Positions 8,419 to 18,010 of a stretch of DNA of 64,000 bases are shown here, one piece after another; the stretch's first letter is position 1; each line of letters starts with the position of its first letter. The DNA lies in the NCBI GenBank assembly GCA_963736715.1, contig CAVTQA010000036.1:4285-68284 (forward strand), given 5' to 3'. This stretch comes from AP-15 sp963736715. Its GTDB lineage: Bacteria; Pseudomonadota; Alphaproteobacteria; ATCC43930; CGMCC-115725. A program made the translations under genes and the position numbers. Below the pieces are notes generated by a model, which worked only from the letters and a program-made list of their open reading frames with translations, did not search any database and was not told the origin of the DNA.

Positions 8419-9097
8419 TCAATGGCTCATCAGCAACGGGACTGGAGCGAGAGCCAGCAGGTGTTTCGTCACGCCGCCGAGAAAGCTCTGCCGCAGGCGA
8501 CTGTGCGTGTAGGCGCCCATGACGATCATTGTCGCTTGCTGCTCGACCGCAGCCGATACCAGCGCTGCTCCCGTAGAGCTCTCGTCCCGAAGACCGGGGA
8601 TCAGGTGAGCTCGAATTCCATGCCCTGAAGCGACTTGGCTAGATCGGCCGGGTCAGCGCCTTCACTCTCGTATTGCGGCGCGGAGAAGATCGACACGCGG
8701 TCAGCCTGATGCAGGAGTGGGATCGCAGCTAGCAGTGCCCGGCTTGCCTCGAGGCTGCCGTTCCAAGCAATTATGACGTGGTCGGTGATGGCGAAAGGCA
8801 ACTTCTCGCCGACGATGAGCGTCGGGCGGCCGCTCTCGAACACTGCCGCATCAAAGCAGCGCTGCCCTTGGACAGAGCTCGAAGAGGGCCTTGGCACCAC
8901 GATCAAATTGCTGACACGCCCAAAGCGGGCCACGACGGTTTCGATATCGCCGAACCGGCCCCCGACCAGCTGGCAAAGCAGCTATCAAGGCGTACGCCTG
9001 CGGCTTCCGGTACTCCGTTGCGCTTTCGGCAGTGAGCGAAATGGCCCTTTGCCGCCGCTGCCGCGGTAGGCAAAGGCGACATCTGGATGCGGCTGGA
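8419..9097 (-). pseudogene. Universal stress protein (UspA) gene, truncated and frameshifted (left copy)
   Basis: On the minus strand, pieces of a tandem UspA protein are readable: SNLIVVPRPSSSS, HVIIAWNGSLEASRALL, and then, after a frameshift near 8612, MGAYTHSRLRQSFLGG and PLLMSH at the natural end (stop at 8419-8421). The C-terminal G-x2-G-x9-G pattern of ATP-binding Usp proteins is recognisable. A second lesion near 8951-8960 is present only in this copy. The 5' part is missing because the duplication joint at 9097/9098 replaces it with mgtA sequence. Confidence 0.75.
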
Positions 9098-9098
9098 A
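9097..9098. other. Novel joint of the tandem duplication
   Basis: Up to 9097 the sequence matches 23382 and leftwards; beyond it this copy continues into the middle of an mgtA gene read on the plus strand, while the right copy continues into the 5' part of usp. That is the pattern expected when the end of a repeat unit (inside usp) is joined to the beginning of the next one (inside mgtA). The unit is therefore 9098-23382. Confidence 0.85.
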
Positions 9099-11142
9099 TT
9101 ACCGTCATGGTGCTGCTGAGCGTCAGTCTCGCTTTCGTCCAGGAGCACCGATCGAACAACGCAGCGGCGCGGCTACGCGCCATGGTGCGCACGACCGCTA
9201 CCGTGCTGCGGCGTGGTGCTGAAACGGGGATCGAATCTCACGGCCTCGAAATCCCAATTGAAGAGCTCGTGCCCGGAGATGTCGTCCGGCTTGCGGCCGG
9301 CGACATGATCCCAGCCGATCTGCGAGTGCTCACCGCAAAGGACCTGTTTCTGATCGAAGCGGTGCTAACCGGCGAGGCCATGCCCGTCGAAAATCGGCAG
9401 CACCGTTTGAGAGCCGCAACGGCGCGTTGTCGACCGACTCGCCGAATATCTGCTTCATGGGCAGCAACGTCCTGAGCGGCGCCTGCACCGCGGTCGTCAT
9501 CCAAACCGGCACGCGCACTTATTTTGGCGAATTAGCTGGGATGCTGATCCGGCAGCGCGCGCCGACCAGCTTCGATAAAGGGGTGAACCGGTTTACTTGG
9601 CTGATGATTCGCTTCATGGCGGTCATGGTGCCGAGCGTTTTTGTCATCAATGGCCTGACCAAGGGCGATTGGCTGGAGGCGCTGATGTTCGCGCTCGCGG
9701 TCGCGGTGGGATTGACGCCTGAGATGCTGCCAATGATCGTGACGGTCAATCTCGCCAAGGGCGCCCTGGCGATGTCGCGCAAGCGGGTCATCGTCAAGCG
9801 CCTCAACGCAATCCAGAACTTCGGCGCGATGGATGTCCTGTGCACCGACAAAACCGGGGCGGTGGAGGAGGTTCTCGCCGCCTGCACACACTTCGCGATG
9901 GACGGGGCCGTGGGCCCCGTTCGACGCGAGCCATCTCGTCCAGATGCAGCAGCAAACCGGCCACCTCAACGCCGATGGGTTTCGGGTGATCTCCGTCGCT
10001 TACAAGGAGATTGCCGAGCCGCGGTCGAGTTACCGAAATGAGGACGAGAGCGACCTCACGCTTCTCTGGGCTATATCGCCTTTCTCGACCCGCCCAAGGA
10101 AAGCGCCGGTATCGCGATCGCGGCCCTGGCGCGCTCGGGCGTCCAGGTAAAGATCCTGACCGGCGACAACGAAATCATCGCGCGTAAGATCTGCCGCGAG
10201 GTCGGTGTGGTGACGGATGACGGGCTGACCGGCGGCGATCTCGACAAGATGACCGACGAGGAACTCGCAGAGCGCCTCGAAAGCGCCACCCTCTGCGCAA
10301 AGGTATCGCCGGCGCAAAAGGCCCGGATCATCGAAGCGCTGCATCTGCGCGACCACGTGGTCGGTTTTCTCGGCGACGGCATCAATGACGGCCCCGCCTT
10401 GAAGAGTGCTGATGTCGGCATTTCCGTCGATACCGCGGTCGATATCGCGAAAGAATCGGCTGACATCATCCTGCTTGAGAAGAGCCTGATTGTGCTGTCC
10501 GAAGGCGTGCTCGAAGGCCGGAAGATTTTCGGCAACATAGTGAAATACATAAAGATGGGGGCGAGCTCCAATTTCGGGAACATGTTGAGCGTGCTGGGCG
10601 CCAGCATCTTCCTGCCGTTTCTGCCGATGGCGCCGATTCAGGTGCTTACGAACAATCTGCTGTATGATTTTTCACAAACTACCATCCCGACCGACAATGT
10701 GGACGACGAGTACATCGCCGCGCCGCGGCGCTGGGACATCGGAAACATCACCAAATTTATGCTGTGTCTGGGGCCGATCAGCTCGATTTTCGACTACGTC
10801 ACTTATGGCATGTTACTGTCGCTGTTTGCCGCCTGGAGCAACCCGCCGTTGTTCCAGACCGGGTGGTTCGTCGAATCGCTGCTGACGCAGACCTTGATCA
10901 TCCACATTATCCGCACCGCAAAGATCCCGTTTTTGCAGAGCCGTGCGAGCAACGCGCTGATCGTGACGACGATTCTCGTGGCCGGCGCTGGGGCAGTCCT
11001 ACCCTATTCCCCATTGGGGCCCATACTCGGTTTCGTGCCGCTTCCGGAAGGTTATTGGCCGGCGGTGTTGATGATTATTCTCGGCTATTGCGTGCTGGCG
11101 CATTTGGTCAAGAGCTGGTTCGTGCGCCGCTGGGGGCTTTAA
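9098..11142 (+). pseudogene. mgtA: Magnesium-transport P-type ATPase remnant
   Basis: The reading frames are fragments of a type IIIB P-type ATPase. Translation starts abruptly inside the second membrane helix (ITVMVLLSVSLAFVQEH) at the duplication joint. It continues through the actuator domain (VLTGEAMPVE), breaks frame near 9405, and resumes through LTPEMLPM and the phosphorylation motif CTDKTG at about 9840. There the nucleotide-binding domain is missing: CTDKTG runs straight into AVEEVLAACTH, an apparent deletion of about 150 codons. After more frame breaks near 9920 and 10070 the last 311 codons (from 10207) are open, including GDGIND and the C-terminal membrane helices. It cannot encode an active pump. 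A complete relative is at 46405-49005. Confidence 0.85.
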
Positions 11143-11346
11143 GGCGGCGTGCGCGGGGTGCCTGCCCGGAATTTATTGGCTGCCGGATGTGCCAACTCTC
11201 CGTGCCGGCGTCGCCGGCAGGCACGGCCACATTCTGCAGGCTTTCGCAGTGGTTTCACGTACGTATTTTCCCTAAGGAGCATTCCTAATTTCGCTCGGGA
11301 GAGAGGGTTGCGATGCTCTCTCCGGCGACAGGGCTGGAGGGAAACC

Positions 11347-12051
11347 ATGTACAGGCAATTTGGCAATTCCGCTTACCGCAGCGGGCCCGCAGGACAGACG
11401 CACGACCATCCCAGTGTTGCGAAGTCCGGCCAGCTCGATGCGCTGGTCGCGCTCGAGCGGATCGGCACACGGCTCAGCTTCGGGCGTAATGACGAGATAT
11501 ATAGCGAAGGCGATGAGGCGGAATGCTGGTACAAGGTGATCTCCGGAACGGTTCGGATCTGCAAGCTGCTAGCCGATGGGCGGCGTCATATTGCGGAGTT
11601 CTGCTTTAGCGGCAACTGCTTCGGCATCGACACCGCGCACGAGCGCATCTACGCGGCCGAAGCGGTCGATAACGTCATCGCCATGCGCTTTCGGCGCGGA
11701 CCGACCGAGCAGCTGATTGATCAGAACGCGATGGTGGCGCGCCTGTTGCGCGACGCCATGGTGCGTGATCTCACCAGCGCGCATGGGCGCACGTTATTAC
11801 TCGGCCGCATGACCGCGCCCGAACGAGTCGCCGCATTCCTTCTCGAAATGTTCGAACGTCGTGAGCGAACAAAGACCCTCGATGTGCCAATGTCGCGCAT
11901 CGATATCGCCGATTACCTGGGGCTGACGATCGAAACCGTGTGCCGCACTTTGTCGAGGTTCAGGCGCGACGGCATGATTTCGGTGCCGAACCCGCACCGG
12001 ATCGAACTGCTCGATCGGGCTGCTCTCGAAGAGATCAGCGAAGCGCAATAA
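11347..12051 (+). CDS. fixK: CRP/FNR-family regulator FixK
   Basis: The protein has 234 residues, with a cyclic-nucleotide-like beta-roll (about 35-125), a dimerisation helix and a winged helix-turn-helix (about 180-230). The recognition helix reads ETVCRTLSR, typical of FixK proteins that bind TTGAT-N4-ATCAA. It lacks the N-terminal cysteine cluster of FNR, so oxygen sensing must come through FixLJ. Cys199 in the recognition helix resembles the redox-sensitive cysteine reported in Bradyrhizobium FixK2. The start at 11347 is chosen for GGAGGGAAACC just upstream; longer frames back to 11149 have low-quality sequence. It is the likely activator of all the FixK boxes listed here. Only one copy is in the window; another is expected upstream. 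Confidence 0.92.
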   Translation: MYRQFGNSAYRSGPAGQTHDHPSVAKSGQLDALVALERIGTRLSFGRNDEIYSEGDEAECWYKVISGTVRICKLLADGRRHIAEFCFSGNCFGIDTAHERIYAAEAVDNVIAMRFRRGPTEQLIDQNAMVARLLRDAMVRDLTSAHGRTLLLGRMTAPERVAAFLLEMFERRERTKTLDVPMSRIDIADYLGLTIETVCRTLSRFRRDGMISVPNPHRIELLDRAALEEISEAQ

Positions 12052-12064
12052 GACCTGAATCCGG

Positions 12065-12078
12065 TTGATCCAAGTCAG
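12065..12078 (+). promoter_or_regulatory. FixK/FNR box before receiver gene
   Basis: TTGATCCAAGTCAG has one perfect half and one imperfect half of the FixK site. The predicted start 41.5 bases from its centre is about 12113, 19 bases before ATG 12132. It lies just 14 bases after the fixK stop codon. Confidence 0.6.
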
Positions 12079-12131
12079 TGCTCCTTGCCGCGAAATCCTG
12101 CTTTTAGGGGCCTTCTCGATAAGAGGTCGGC

Positions 12132-12536
12132 ATGCCCCTCCCCCGCAAGCGCTCTCTGCCGAGCGAAATTCAGAAGCCGATTTGTATTGTGGATGACGAT
12201 GAGGCGGTCGCCGACTCGCTGCAGGCATTGCTCGAAACCTTTGGCTTCAACGTGCGGTCATACGGTTCCGGAAGCGAATTCCTTGCTGATGATCGGCATT
12301 GCGAGGCAGGCTGTCTGCTGATCGACCAGCACATGCCCGGTAGCAGCGGTCTCGACGTCGTCGACAATCTGCGAAAGAGGGGTATACAACTCCCAACTAT
12401 ACTGATTTCCGGACGGCTGGATGCCAGCACCAGGCAGCGCGCTTGCCGCCTGGGCATTCGCGAGCTGCTTGACAAGCCGGTTGCCGCCGGCCGCCTGATA
12501 CAGGCTATTCGGACCACGCTGGCAAACATCCAATGA
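12132..12536 (+). CDS. Single-domain response regulator (receiver only)
   Basis: The 134-residue protein is a lone receiver domain with the acidic triad DDD (21-23), phospho-acceptor Asp65 in LLIDQHMPGSSG, and Lys in LLDKPV. There is no output domain. Such proteins act as phosphate sinks or allosteric partners, for example FixT-like feedback on FixL or shuttling in a relay; which one applies here is unknown. AAGAGGTCGGC precedes the ATG. The gene overlaps the following ABC membrane-domain gene by four bases (ATGA), so the two are translationally coupled. Confidence 0.85.
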   Translation: MPLPRKRSLPSEIQKPICIVDDDEAVADSLQALLETFGFNVRSYGSGSEFLADDRHCEAGCLLIDQHMPGSSGLDVVDNLRKRGIQLPTILISGRLDASTRQRACRLGIRELLDKPVAAGRLIQAIRTTLANIQ

Positions 12537-13415
12537 TATTGTCTCTCTCCGATCGGTTGCCGACCAATCTCTTTCGGTATGTCTTCGCGGTCAGCTGGCG
12601 GCATCAGATCGCGCTGGTGGTCTTGACGGTTATTACTTTCCTGCTCGAAATCGTTCCGCTGGAGATTCAACGGCGCGTCGTCAATAACCTGGTCAAAGAT
12701 CGGCCATTTCAGCTCGTGATCGTATTATGCGCGGCCTACGCTTGCGCCGTTCTCATTCAAGGCGCGACCAAGCTCGGCCTCAATATCTATCGCGGCTGGG
12801 TCGGTGAGAATGCAACGCGGGATTTGCGCCAGCACGTGATCGGATATTCAAGGACGGCGCAGGCCGTTGAGCCCGGACCCGAGACGCGCGGTATCGGGGC
12901 AGCAATGATCGTTGCGGAAGTGGAACCGATCGGAGGCTTTGTCGGAAGCAGCCTCTCCGAGCCGTTGCTGCAAGGCGGCATAATGCTTTCCGTATTGGCT
13001 TACATCGTGCATCTCGACCGTTGGATGGCAGCAGCAGCATTCGCGCTCTTCTTGCCACAGCTAGTATTCGTTTCGCTAATGCAAGGGGCGATAAACCGCC
13101 GCGCCGGTGCTCGGGTTTGGGTGTTGCGGCAACTCGGGATCAGCACCGTCGAGAACCACATCGCGTCGGCTGATCAAGATAGGTCGGACACGAAGCGGAT
13201 CGACCGCGTGCTGCAGCTCGATATGGCGATATTCAAGCTGAAGTTTTCGATGAACTTTCTAATGAACTTCTGTAGCCATCTGCAGGTGGTAGCAGCACTG
13301 TTGATCGGAGGCTGGATGGTGCACACCGAGTGGGCGGCGTCGTCGCATTTATCTCGGCGGTCGGGCGTCTGAACGATCCCTGGGGCGATCTGGTCAATTA
13401 CTTCAGGGATCTGAG
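12533..13415 (+). pseudogene. ABC transporter membrane-domain gene, 5' part (frameshift, then IS insertion)
   Basis: The frame encodes an ABC exporter membrane domain: hydrophobic helices at about residues 25-45, 62-85, 145-190 and 250-270, and the coupling-helix-rich middle typical of the fold. A one-base frameshift near 13330 moves the reading frame from VHTE into VGGVVAFISAVGRLND, which matches the family. The IS5-family element then interrupts the gene at 13415/13416. The remainder is at 14350-14460, and an uninterrupted version of the tail is at 3-173. The whole protein would be about 330 residues with no ATPase domain, so it would need a separate ATPase or have another role. Confidence 0.75.
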
Positions 13416-14349
13416 AGGCTGACTGAAAATGAATTGAGCGATTTCAGTCTGTTGTGTCATGATGGTTGTGGAGAAGCCATCATCGAGGCACAAATGTGGA
13501 CGAAATCCTCGCCGAAGTTGAGCGAGAAGGAGAGCGCTACGCAGCGACCTGACGGACGCCGAATGGGCGCTGATTGAGCCGCACATGCCGGCAGTAAAGC
13601 GTTTGGGCCGCCCGCGCGCGACGAGCTGCGCAACGTGCTCAATGCGATCTTGTACATCGCGCGGACTGGCTGTCAGTGGCGAATGCTGCCCAAGGACTTT
13701 CCTCCGTTCACGACCGTGCAAGGCTATTTCTACGACTGGCGCGACGACGGCTTATTCGAGAAGATCAATTTTGCGCTGCTGCTGGAAGCGCGCGAAGCGG
13801 CGGGCCGCGAAGCGAGCCCGTCGGCGGGGGTGATCGACAGTCAATCGGTCAAGACGACCGAGAGCGGCGGGCCGCGGGGTTACGATGCGGCCAAGAAGAT
13901 CAAGGGGCGCGAGCGTCATATTGTGACCGATACCTGCGGTCTGCTGGTTGGCGCCGAGGTACACCCCGCCGATATCCAAGATCGCGATGGCGCAGTTCTG
14001 GTCATTGAGGCGATCCACCAGCTATTTCCCTGGTTGCGCCATCTGTTTGCCGACAGCGTCTACAACGGCCCCAATCTGCGTGACGTCCTCGCCAAGTTCG
14101 GTAACTGGACCATCGAGATTGTCAAACGGGCTGCTGATGCGGCTGGCTTCAAGCTGCTGCCGCGCCGTTGGGTTGTCGAACGAACTCTCGCTTGGCTCAA
14201 TCGCAACCGCCGCTTGGCAAAGGATTTCGAAACGTCGATTGCGAGCGCCAAAGCGTGGATCTACATCGCCTCTGTGCAGTTGCTCATCAGAAGATTAGCC
14301 TGACTATTACGCGATCAGATGAGTTGTACAGCCTATGCGATAAGAGGAA
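13416..14349 (+). mobile_element. IS5-family insertion sequence, degenerate
   Basis: About 934 bases are inserted into the ABC membrane-domain gene. Comparison with the empty site at 63-67 shows the target CTGAG present once there and on both sides here (13411-13415 and 14350-14354), consistent with a target duplication of 4-5 bases. The left end begins AGGCTGACTG. A partial inverted match, AGGCTGTACA on the opposite strand, lies about 15 bases inside the right end, so terminal repeats are not cleanly resolved. The transposase is frameshifted. Confidence 0.85.
13494..14303 (+). pseudogene. IS5-family transposase, frameshifted
   Basis: Translation from ATG 13494 begins as an IS5-type transposase (MWTKSSPKLSEKE) but needs frame changes near 13545 and 13617 to continue through LTDAEWALIEPHMP into the long open part (222 codons from 13635). 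The catalytic DDE residues are present: Asp in GVIDSQSVKT, Asp in LFADSVYNG, and Glu in WVVERTLAWLNRNRRLAKD. The two frameshifts suggest it is inactive unless they are sequencing errors or programmed shifts. Confidence 0.8.
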
Positions 14350-14460
14350 CTGAGTGTGACCCAGGTCAAGTTCGGTCTCGTCGCCGAGAAGGTCAACGGC
14401 CGAATGGCTTTCCCGGCGGCCGACATTCGAGGTGCGCAGGATGCTGGCGTTCTGGTATGA
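14350..14460 (+). pseudogene. ABC transporter membrane-domain gene, 3' part after IS insertion
   Basis: This is the tail of the gene begun at 12533, separated from it by the IS5-family element. It encodes the same last 36 or so residues as 63-173 and ends with TGA at 14458-14460. Confidence 0.8.
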
Positions 14461-14483
14461 GCAGCCGAGCATAGCGGCGCCGA

Positions 14484-15188
14484 TCACGGCCGCGGGATGA
14501 CGATCCCCGATACTGAATCGATCCAAATGAGGCGATCGTGGACGGCCGTCACGCCAGGCACATTCTCTGCAGCGACGCACAGGGCAGCGCGTTCGCGCTC
14601 GTCGGGGATCGTACCCTTGAGGACGACAACCCCGTTGGTAACGATGACGTCGACACTACCGCGGGGTCCCCACGGCTGTCGATCGATTTCGGCGAGAATT
14701 TGATTGCGGATGTCCGAGTCGGTCACGGACCCGGCGGGCTTCTCGGAGAGAAGGCCGACGAGGGCGGCCATCACATCGGCTCGGCTGACAATTCCGACGA
14801 GCCGTCCCTGATCGACGACGGGAACCCGCTTCACGTGCTTCGTTTCCATCAGCGCGACAAGGTCGGCGAGGGGCGTCTCCGGCGTCACGGTAAAGACGCG
14901 CTCTGTCATCACCTCGCCGACTTTGCGACCATGCGTATGGACGTATTCTTGTGCCAGCCGACCCGGGCCGATCAGGAGCGAGACCCATCGAGCGTGACGC
15001 TTATCGGTACCGGTCTCGGCGCGGCGGAGCAGATCGCTTTCGGTGACAATGCCGAGAACGCCGCCGTCGCTGTCCGTCACGGGCAGGCCGCTGATGCGGT
15101 GTTGCAACATCAACTGGGCCGCGTACTCGATCGTGGCCTCTGGCGTCACGGTAACGACAAAAGACGTCATCAGATCAGCTGCTTTCAT
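14484..15188 (-). CDS. CBS-pair and BON domain protein (right copy)
   Basis: The 234-residue protein is identical to that at 197-901: two CBS motifs followed by a BON domain. The ribosome site and the divergent FixK promoter are also preserved. Having two identical copies would double the dose of this probable energy-status sensor. Confidence 0.9.
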   Translation of the reverse strand: MKAADLMTSFVVTVTPEATIEYAAQLMLQHRISGLPVTDSDGGVLGIVTESDLLRRAETGTDKRHARWVSLLIGPGRLAQEYVHTHGRKVGEVMTERVFTVTPETPLADLVALMETKHVKRVPVVDQGRLVGIVSRADVMAALVGLLSEKPAGSVTDSDIRNQILAEIDRQPWGPRGSVDVIVTNGVVVLKGTIPDERERAALCVAAENVPGVTAVHDRLIWIDSVSGIVIPRP

Positions 15189-15239
15189 GGCCGTGCTCCT
15201 TGTCTGCTGGAGAAATTATCCGGAAATGGCAGGCTGGCA

Positions 15240-15253
15240 TTGATCCGGATCAA
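15240..15253. promoter_or_regulatory. FixK/FNR box, divergent promoter (right copy)
   Basis: TTGATCCGGATCAA, identical in sequence and spacing to the box at 953-966; predicted starts are about 15205 (minus) and 15288 (plus). Confidence 0.85.
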
Positions 15254-15303
15254 TTCGGCATCCGCGCAATTGCAGGACCATGCCAGTAGAGGCAGAGGTC
15301 AGA

Positions 15304-18006
15304 ATGTCGGTTCGTAACCTCGATAAGCTGTTCAAGCCGCAATCGGTCGCGCTGATCGGCGCGACCCCGCGGCCGGGCGCGGTCGGCGCGCTGGTCGCGC
15401 GCAACCTGCGGCGCGCCGGCTTTGCCGGTGAACTGATGTTCGTCAACCCGCATCACCATGCGATCGAAGGGGTGCGCGTCTGTCCGACGGTCGCGAACCT
15501 ACGGCATACTCCGGACCTCGCAATTATCGTTACGCCGCCCGAGAGCGTGCCGCCTCTCATCGGTGAGCTCGCGGAGCGCGGGACGCGTGCCGCTGTGGTA
15601 ATCACTGCCGGGTTCGGCGAACTCGGCAATCACGGCCGTGCCTTGCAGCAGGCCGCACTCGATGCCGCGAAGCCGCATCTGCTGCGGATCGTGGGTCCGA
15701 ACTGCGTCGGCGTCATGGTGCCCGGCATCGGGCTCGACGCGACATTTTCTCATCTGGCGGCACCGGCCGGAGATATTGCTTTCGTCAGCCAGTCGGGCGC
15801 ATTGATCACCGCGATGCTCGATTGGGCAGCGCCGCGCGGCATCGGCTTTTCGCATGTGGTGTCGCTCGGCGATATGGCTGACGTCGATTTCGGCGACATG
15901 CTCGACTATCTCGCCGCCGACCCGCAGACCCGGGCCATCCTGCTTTACGTCGAAGGGATCACGCATGGCCGCAAATTCATGTCCGCGGCGCGGGCCGCCT
16001 CGCGTCTCAAACCGGTACTGGTGCTGAAGGCGGGTCGATCAAATGCCGGCGCGCGGGCCGCAGGCTCTCATACCGGCGTTCTGGCGGGTGCCGATGCCGT
16101 TTACGATGCCGCGTTCCGCCGCGCCGGCATGTTGCGCGTCGCAACGATGGCCGAACTGTTCGACGCGGCGGAAACCTTGGCGCTGACCCGCGAGCAGGTC
16201 GGCGAGCGCCTGGCCATCCTGACCAACGGCGGCGGTGCGGGCGTATTAGCGACCGATGCTCTGGTCGCCGCCGGCGGCCAATTGGCACCTTTGTCGGAAG
16301 AAACCATCGCCGAGTTGAACCGCGTCTTGCCAGCGACGTGGAGTCACGGAAACCCGGCTGACATTATCGGCGACGCATCCGGAAAGCGCTACGCCCAGGC
16401 CGTGGCAGCCTTGATCCGCGACCGCAACGTAGACGCGATCCTGGTGCTCAACTGCCCGACCGCGCTCGCGGAGCCGGAGGAAGCTGCCGCTGCGGTAATC
16501 GATGTGGTTGCTTCTGCCGAACCGAGGGCGCTGCGGGGCCGCAACCTGATCACCGCTTGGCTCGGCGGGCATTCGGCAGGGGCGGCACGGCAACGCTTTG
16601 CCGAGGCCCGGATCGCCACTTATGAGACCCCCGACAGCGCGATCGCGGGCTTCATGCATCGGGTCTGCCGTCGGCGCAATCAAGAGCTGCTGATGGAAAC
16701 GCCCCCGGCGCAACCGGATGCGCCTCGCCCTGATCTCGCGGCGGCGCGGTCCGTGATCGAAAGCGCTCTAGCGGAGGGAAAGTCGTGGCTCGATGCCGCA
16801 GAGGCCGGCATCATCCTGCGCGCCTACGGCATCCCGATCATCGCCGATCAGGTTGCGCAGGATCCAGACGATGCCGCTGCCATTGCCGCGTCCATCGGAT
16901 TTCCGGTCGCGCTGAAAATCCGATCGCCCGATATCACGCATAAGACCGATGTCGGCGGTATCGCCCTTGGTCTTGGTGATGCCGAACAGGTCCGGCGCGA
17001 GGCAAGTGCAATGCTCAAGCGCGTCAGGGCCGTACGACCCGAAGCTCGGCTCGACGGTTTTCTCCTGCAGCCAATGATTTCCCGCCCGGGAGCTGTGGAA
17101 CTCCTCGTCGGGCTCATCGACGATCCGGTATTCGGGCCGGTTGTTGCGTTCGGTCAGGGCGGCACCGCCGTCGAGATCATCCGTGACAGTTCGCTCGAGT
17201 TCCCGCCGCTGAACGTCTTGCTGGCGCGCCGCCTGATGGCGCGGACGCGGGTATGGCAGCTCCTGCAAGGCTACCGTGGCAAAGCCCCGGCCAATATCGA
17301 CGCGATCGTGGAGGTGCTGAGCCGGGTCGCGCAGTTCGCCACGGACCACCCAGAGATCCGCGAGGTCGATATCAACCCGTTGCTCGCAGACGCCTCGGGC
17401 GCCATAGCACTCGATGCCCGGGTGCGAATTTCGCCCGCTCAAGACCCCGGCATCGCAAGGTTGGCCATAGCGCCTTATCCGCAAGATCTCGAAATCACTG
17501 ACCAGTTGCGAGATGGGACGATCCTTCGCCTGCGACCGTTGCGTCCGGAGGACGAGCCGCTCCTGCACGATCTCGCTGCGCATATGAGCGCCGAGGATCT
17601 GCGGCTGCGTTTCTTTACGCCGGTGCGCGGCATTACCCATACGGTGGCCGCTCGGTTGTCCCAGCTCGACTATGACCGGGAAATGGCGCTCCTTGCCGAA
17701 CGCGATGGGACGGCGCTGGGTGTCGTCCATTTCTTTGCCGACCCGGACAGATTGCGGGCGGAATACGCAATCGCGGTTCGTAGTGACTGGAAAGGCCTCG
17801 GCCTCGGCTTTCTTCTGATGACCCGTCTCATCGCGATCGCCAGACAATGGGGCATTGCCGAACTAGTGGGCGAGGTTATGCGCGAGAACGAACCGATGCT
17901 GCAAATGTGCCGTGAGCTCGGTTTTGTAATTACGCCGGACCTCAGCAATCCCCCTCTCGTCCTTGTCAGAAAGAGCCTAGAAATGCCTCAAACGAATGGA
18001 GCATGA
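15304..18006 (+). CDS. NDP-forming acyl-CoA synthetase / GNAT fusion (right copy)
   Basis: This protein is identical to the one encoded at 1017-3719, with CoA-binding, ligase-like (His256 in GSHTGVLAG), ATP-grasp and GNAT domains. The start at 15304 is chosen for the same reasons (AGAGGTCAG ribosome site, position relative to the FixK box). No lesion is visible, so both copies should be functional. Confidence 0.88.
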   Translation: MSVRNLDKLFKPQSVALIGATPRPGAVGALVARNLRRAGFAGELMFVNPHHHAIEGVRVCPTVANLRHTPDLAIIVTPPESVPPLIGELAERGTRAAVVITAGFGELGNHGRALQQAALDAAKPHLLRIVGPNCVGVMVPGIGLDATFSHLAAPAGDIAFVSQSGALITAMLDWAAPRGIGFSHVVSLGDMADVDFGDMLDYLAADPQTRAILLYVEGITHGRKFMSAARAASRLKPVLVLKAGRSNAGARAAGSHTGVLAGADAVYDAAFRRAGMLRVATMAELFDAAETLALTREQVGERLAILTNGGGAGVLATDALVAAGGQLAPLSEETIAELNRVLPATWSHGNPADIIGDASGKRYAQAVAALIRDRNVDAILVLNCPTALAEPEEAAAAVIDVVASAEPRALRGRNLITAWLGGHSAGAARQRFAEARIATYETPDSAIAGFMHRVCRRRNQELLMETPPAQPDAPRPDLAAARSVIESALAEGKSWLDAAEAGIILRAYGIPIIADQVAQDPDDAAAIAASIGFPVALKIRSPDITHKTDVGGIALGLGDAEQVRREASAMLKRVRAVRPEARLDGFLLQPMISRPGAVELLVGLIDDPVFGPVVAFGQGGTAVEIIRDSSLEFPPLNVLLARRLMARTRVWQLLQGYRGKAPANIDAIVEVLSRVAQFATDHPEIREVDINPLLADASGAIALDARVRISPAQDPGIARLAIAPYPQDLEITDQLRDGTILRLRPLRPEDEPLLHDLAAHMSAEDLRLRFFTPVRGITHTVAARLSQLDYDREMALLAERDGTALGVVHFFADPDRLRAEYAIAVRSDWKGLGLGFLLMTRLIAIARQWGIAELVGEVMRENEPMLQMCRELGFVITPDLSNPPLVLVRKSLEMPQTNGA

Positions 18007-18010
18007 CTTA

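Larger units (their letters stand above)
1..9097. repeat. Tandem duplication, left copy (partial)
   Basis: This segment repeats at 13349-23382. The two copies differ by only about eight substitutions that I could find by eye (for example 3722, 5158, 5722, 6155, 6756, 8632, 8636), a small indel cluster near 8951-8960, and a 939-bp insertion in the right copy. The offset is 14,287 bases over most of the length and 14,285 after the indel. The left end of this copy lies outside the window; the right end is the joint at 9097/9098. Frameshifts and nonsense mutations in the decayed genes are shared by both copies, so they predate the duplication. Confidence 0.97.

Noticed and set aside
8246..8512. 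88-codon frame overlapping the fixJ stop (copy at 22533)
   Set aside because: Although the ATG overlaps the fixJ TGA, the product has no recognisable features and its second half runs antisense through the usp remnant.
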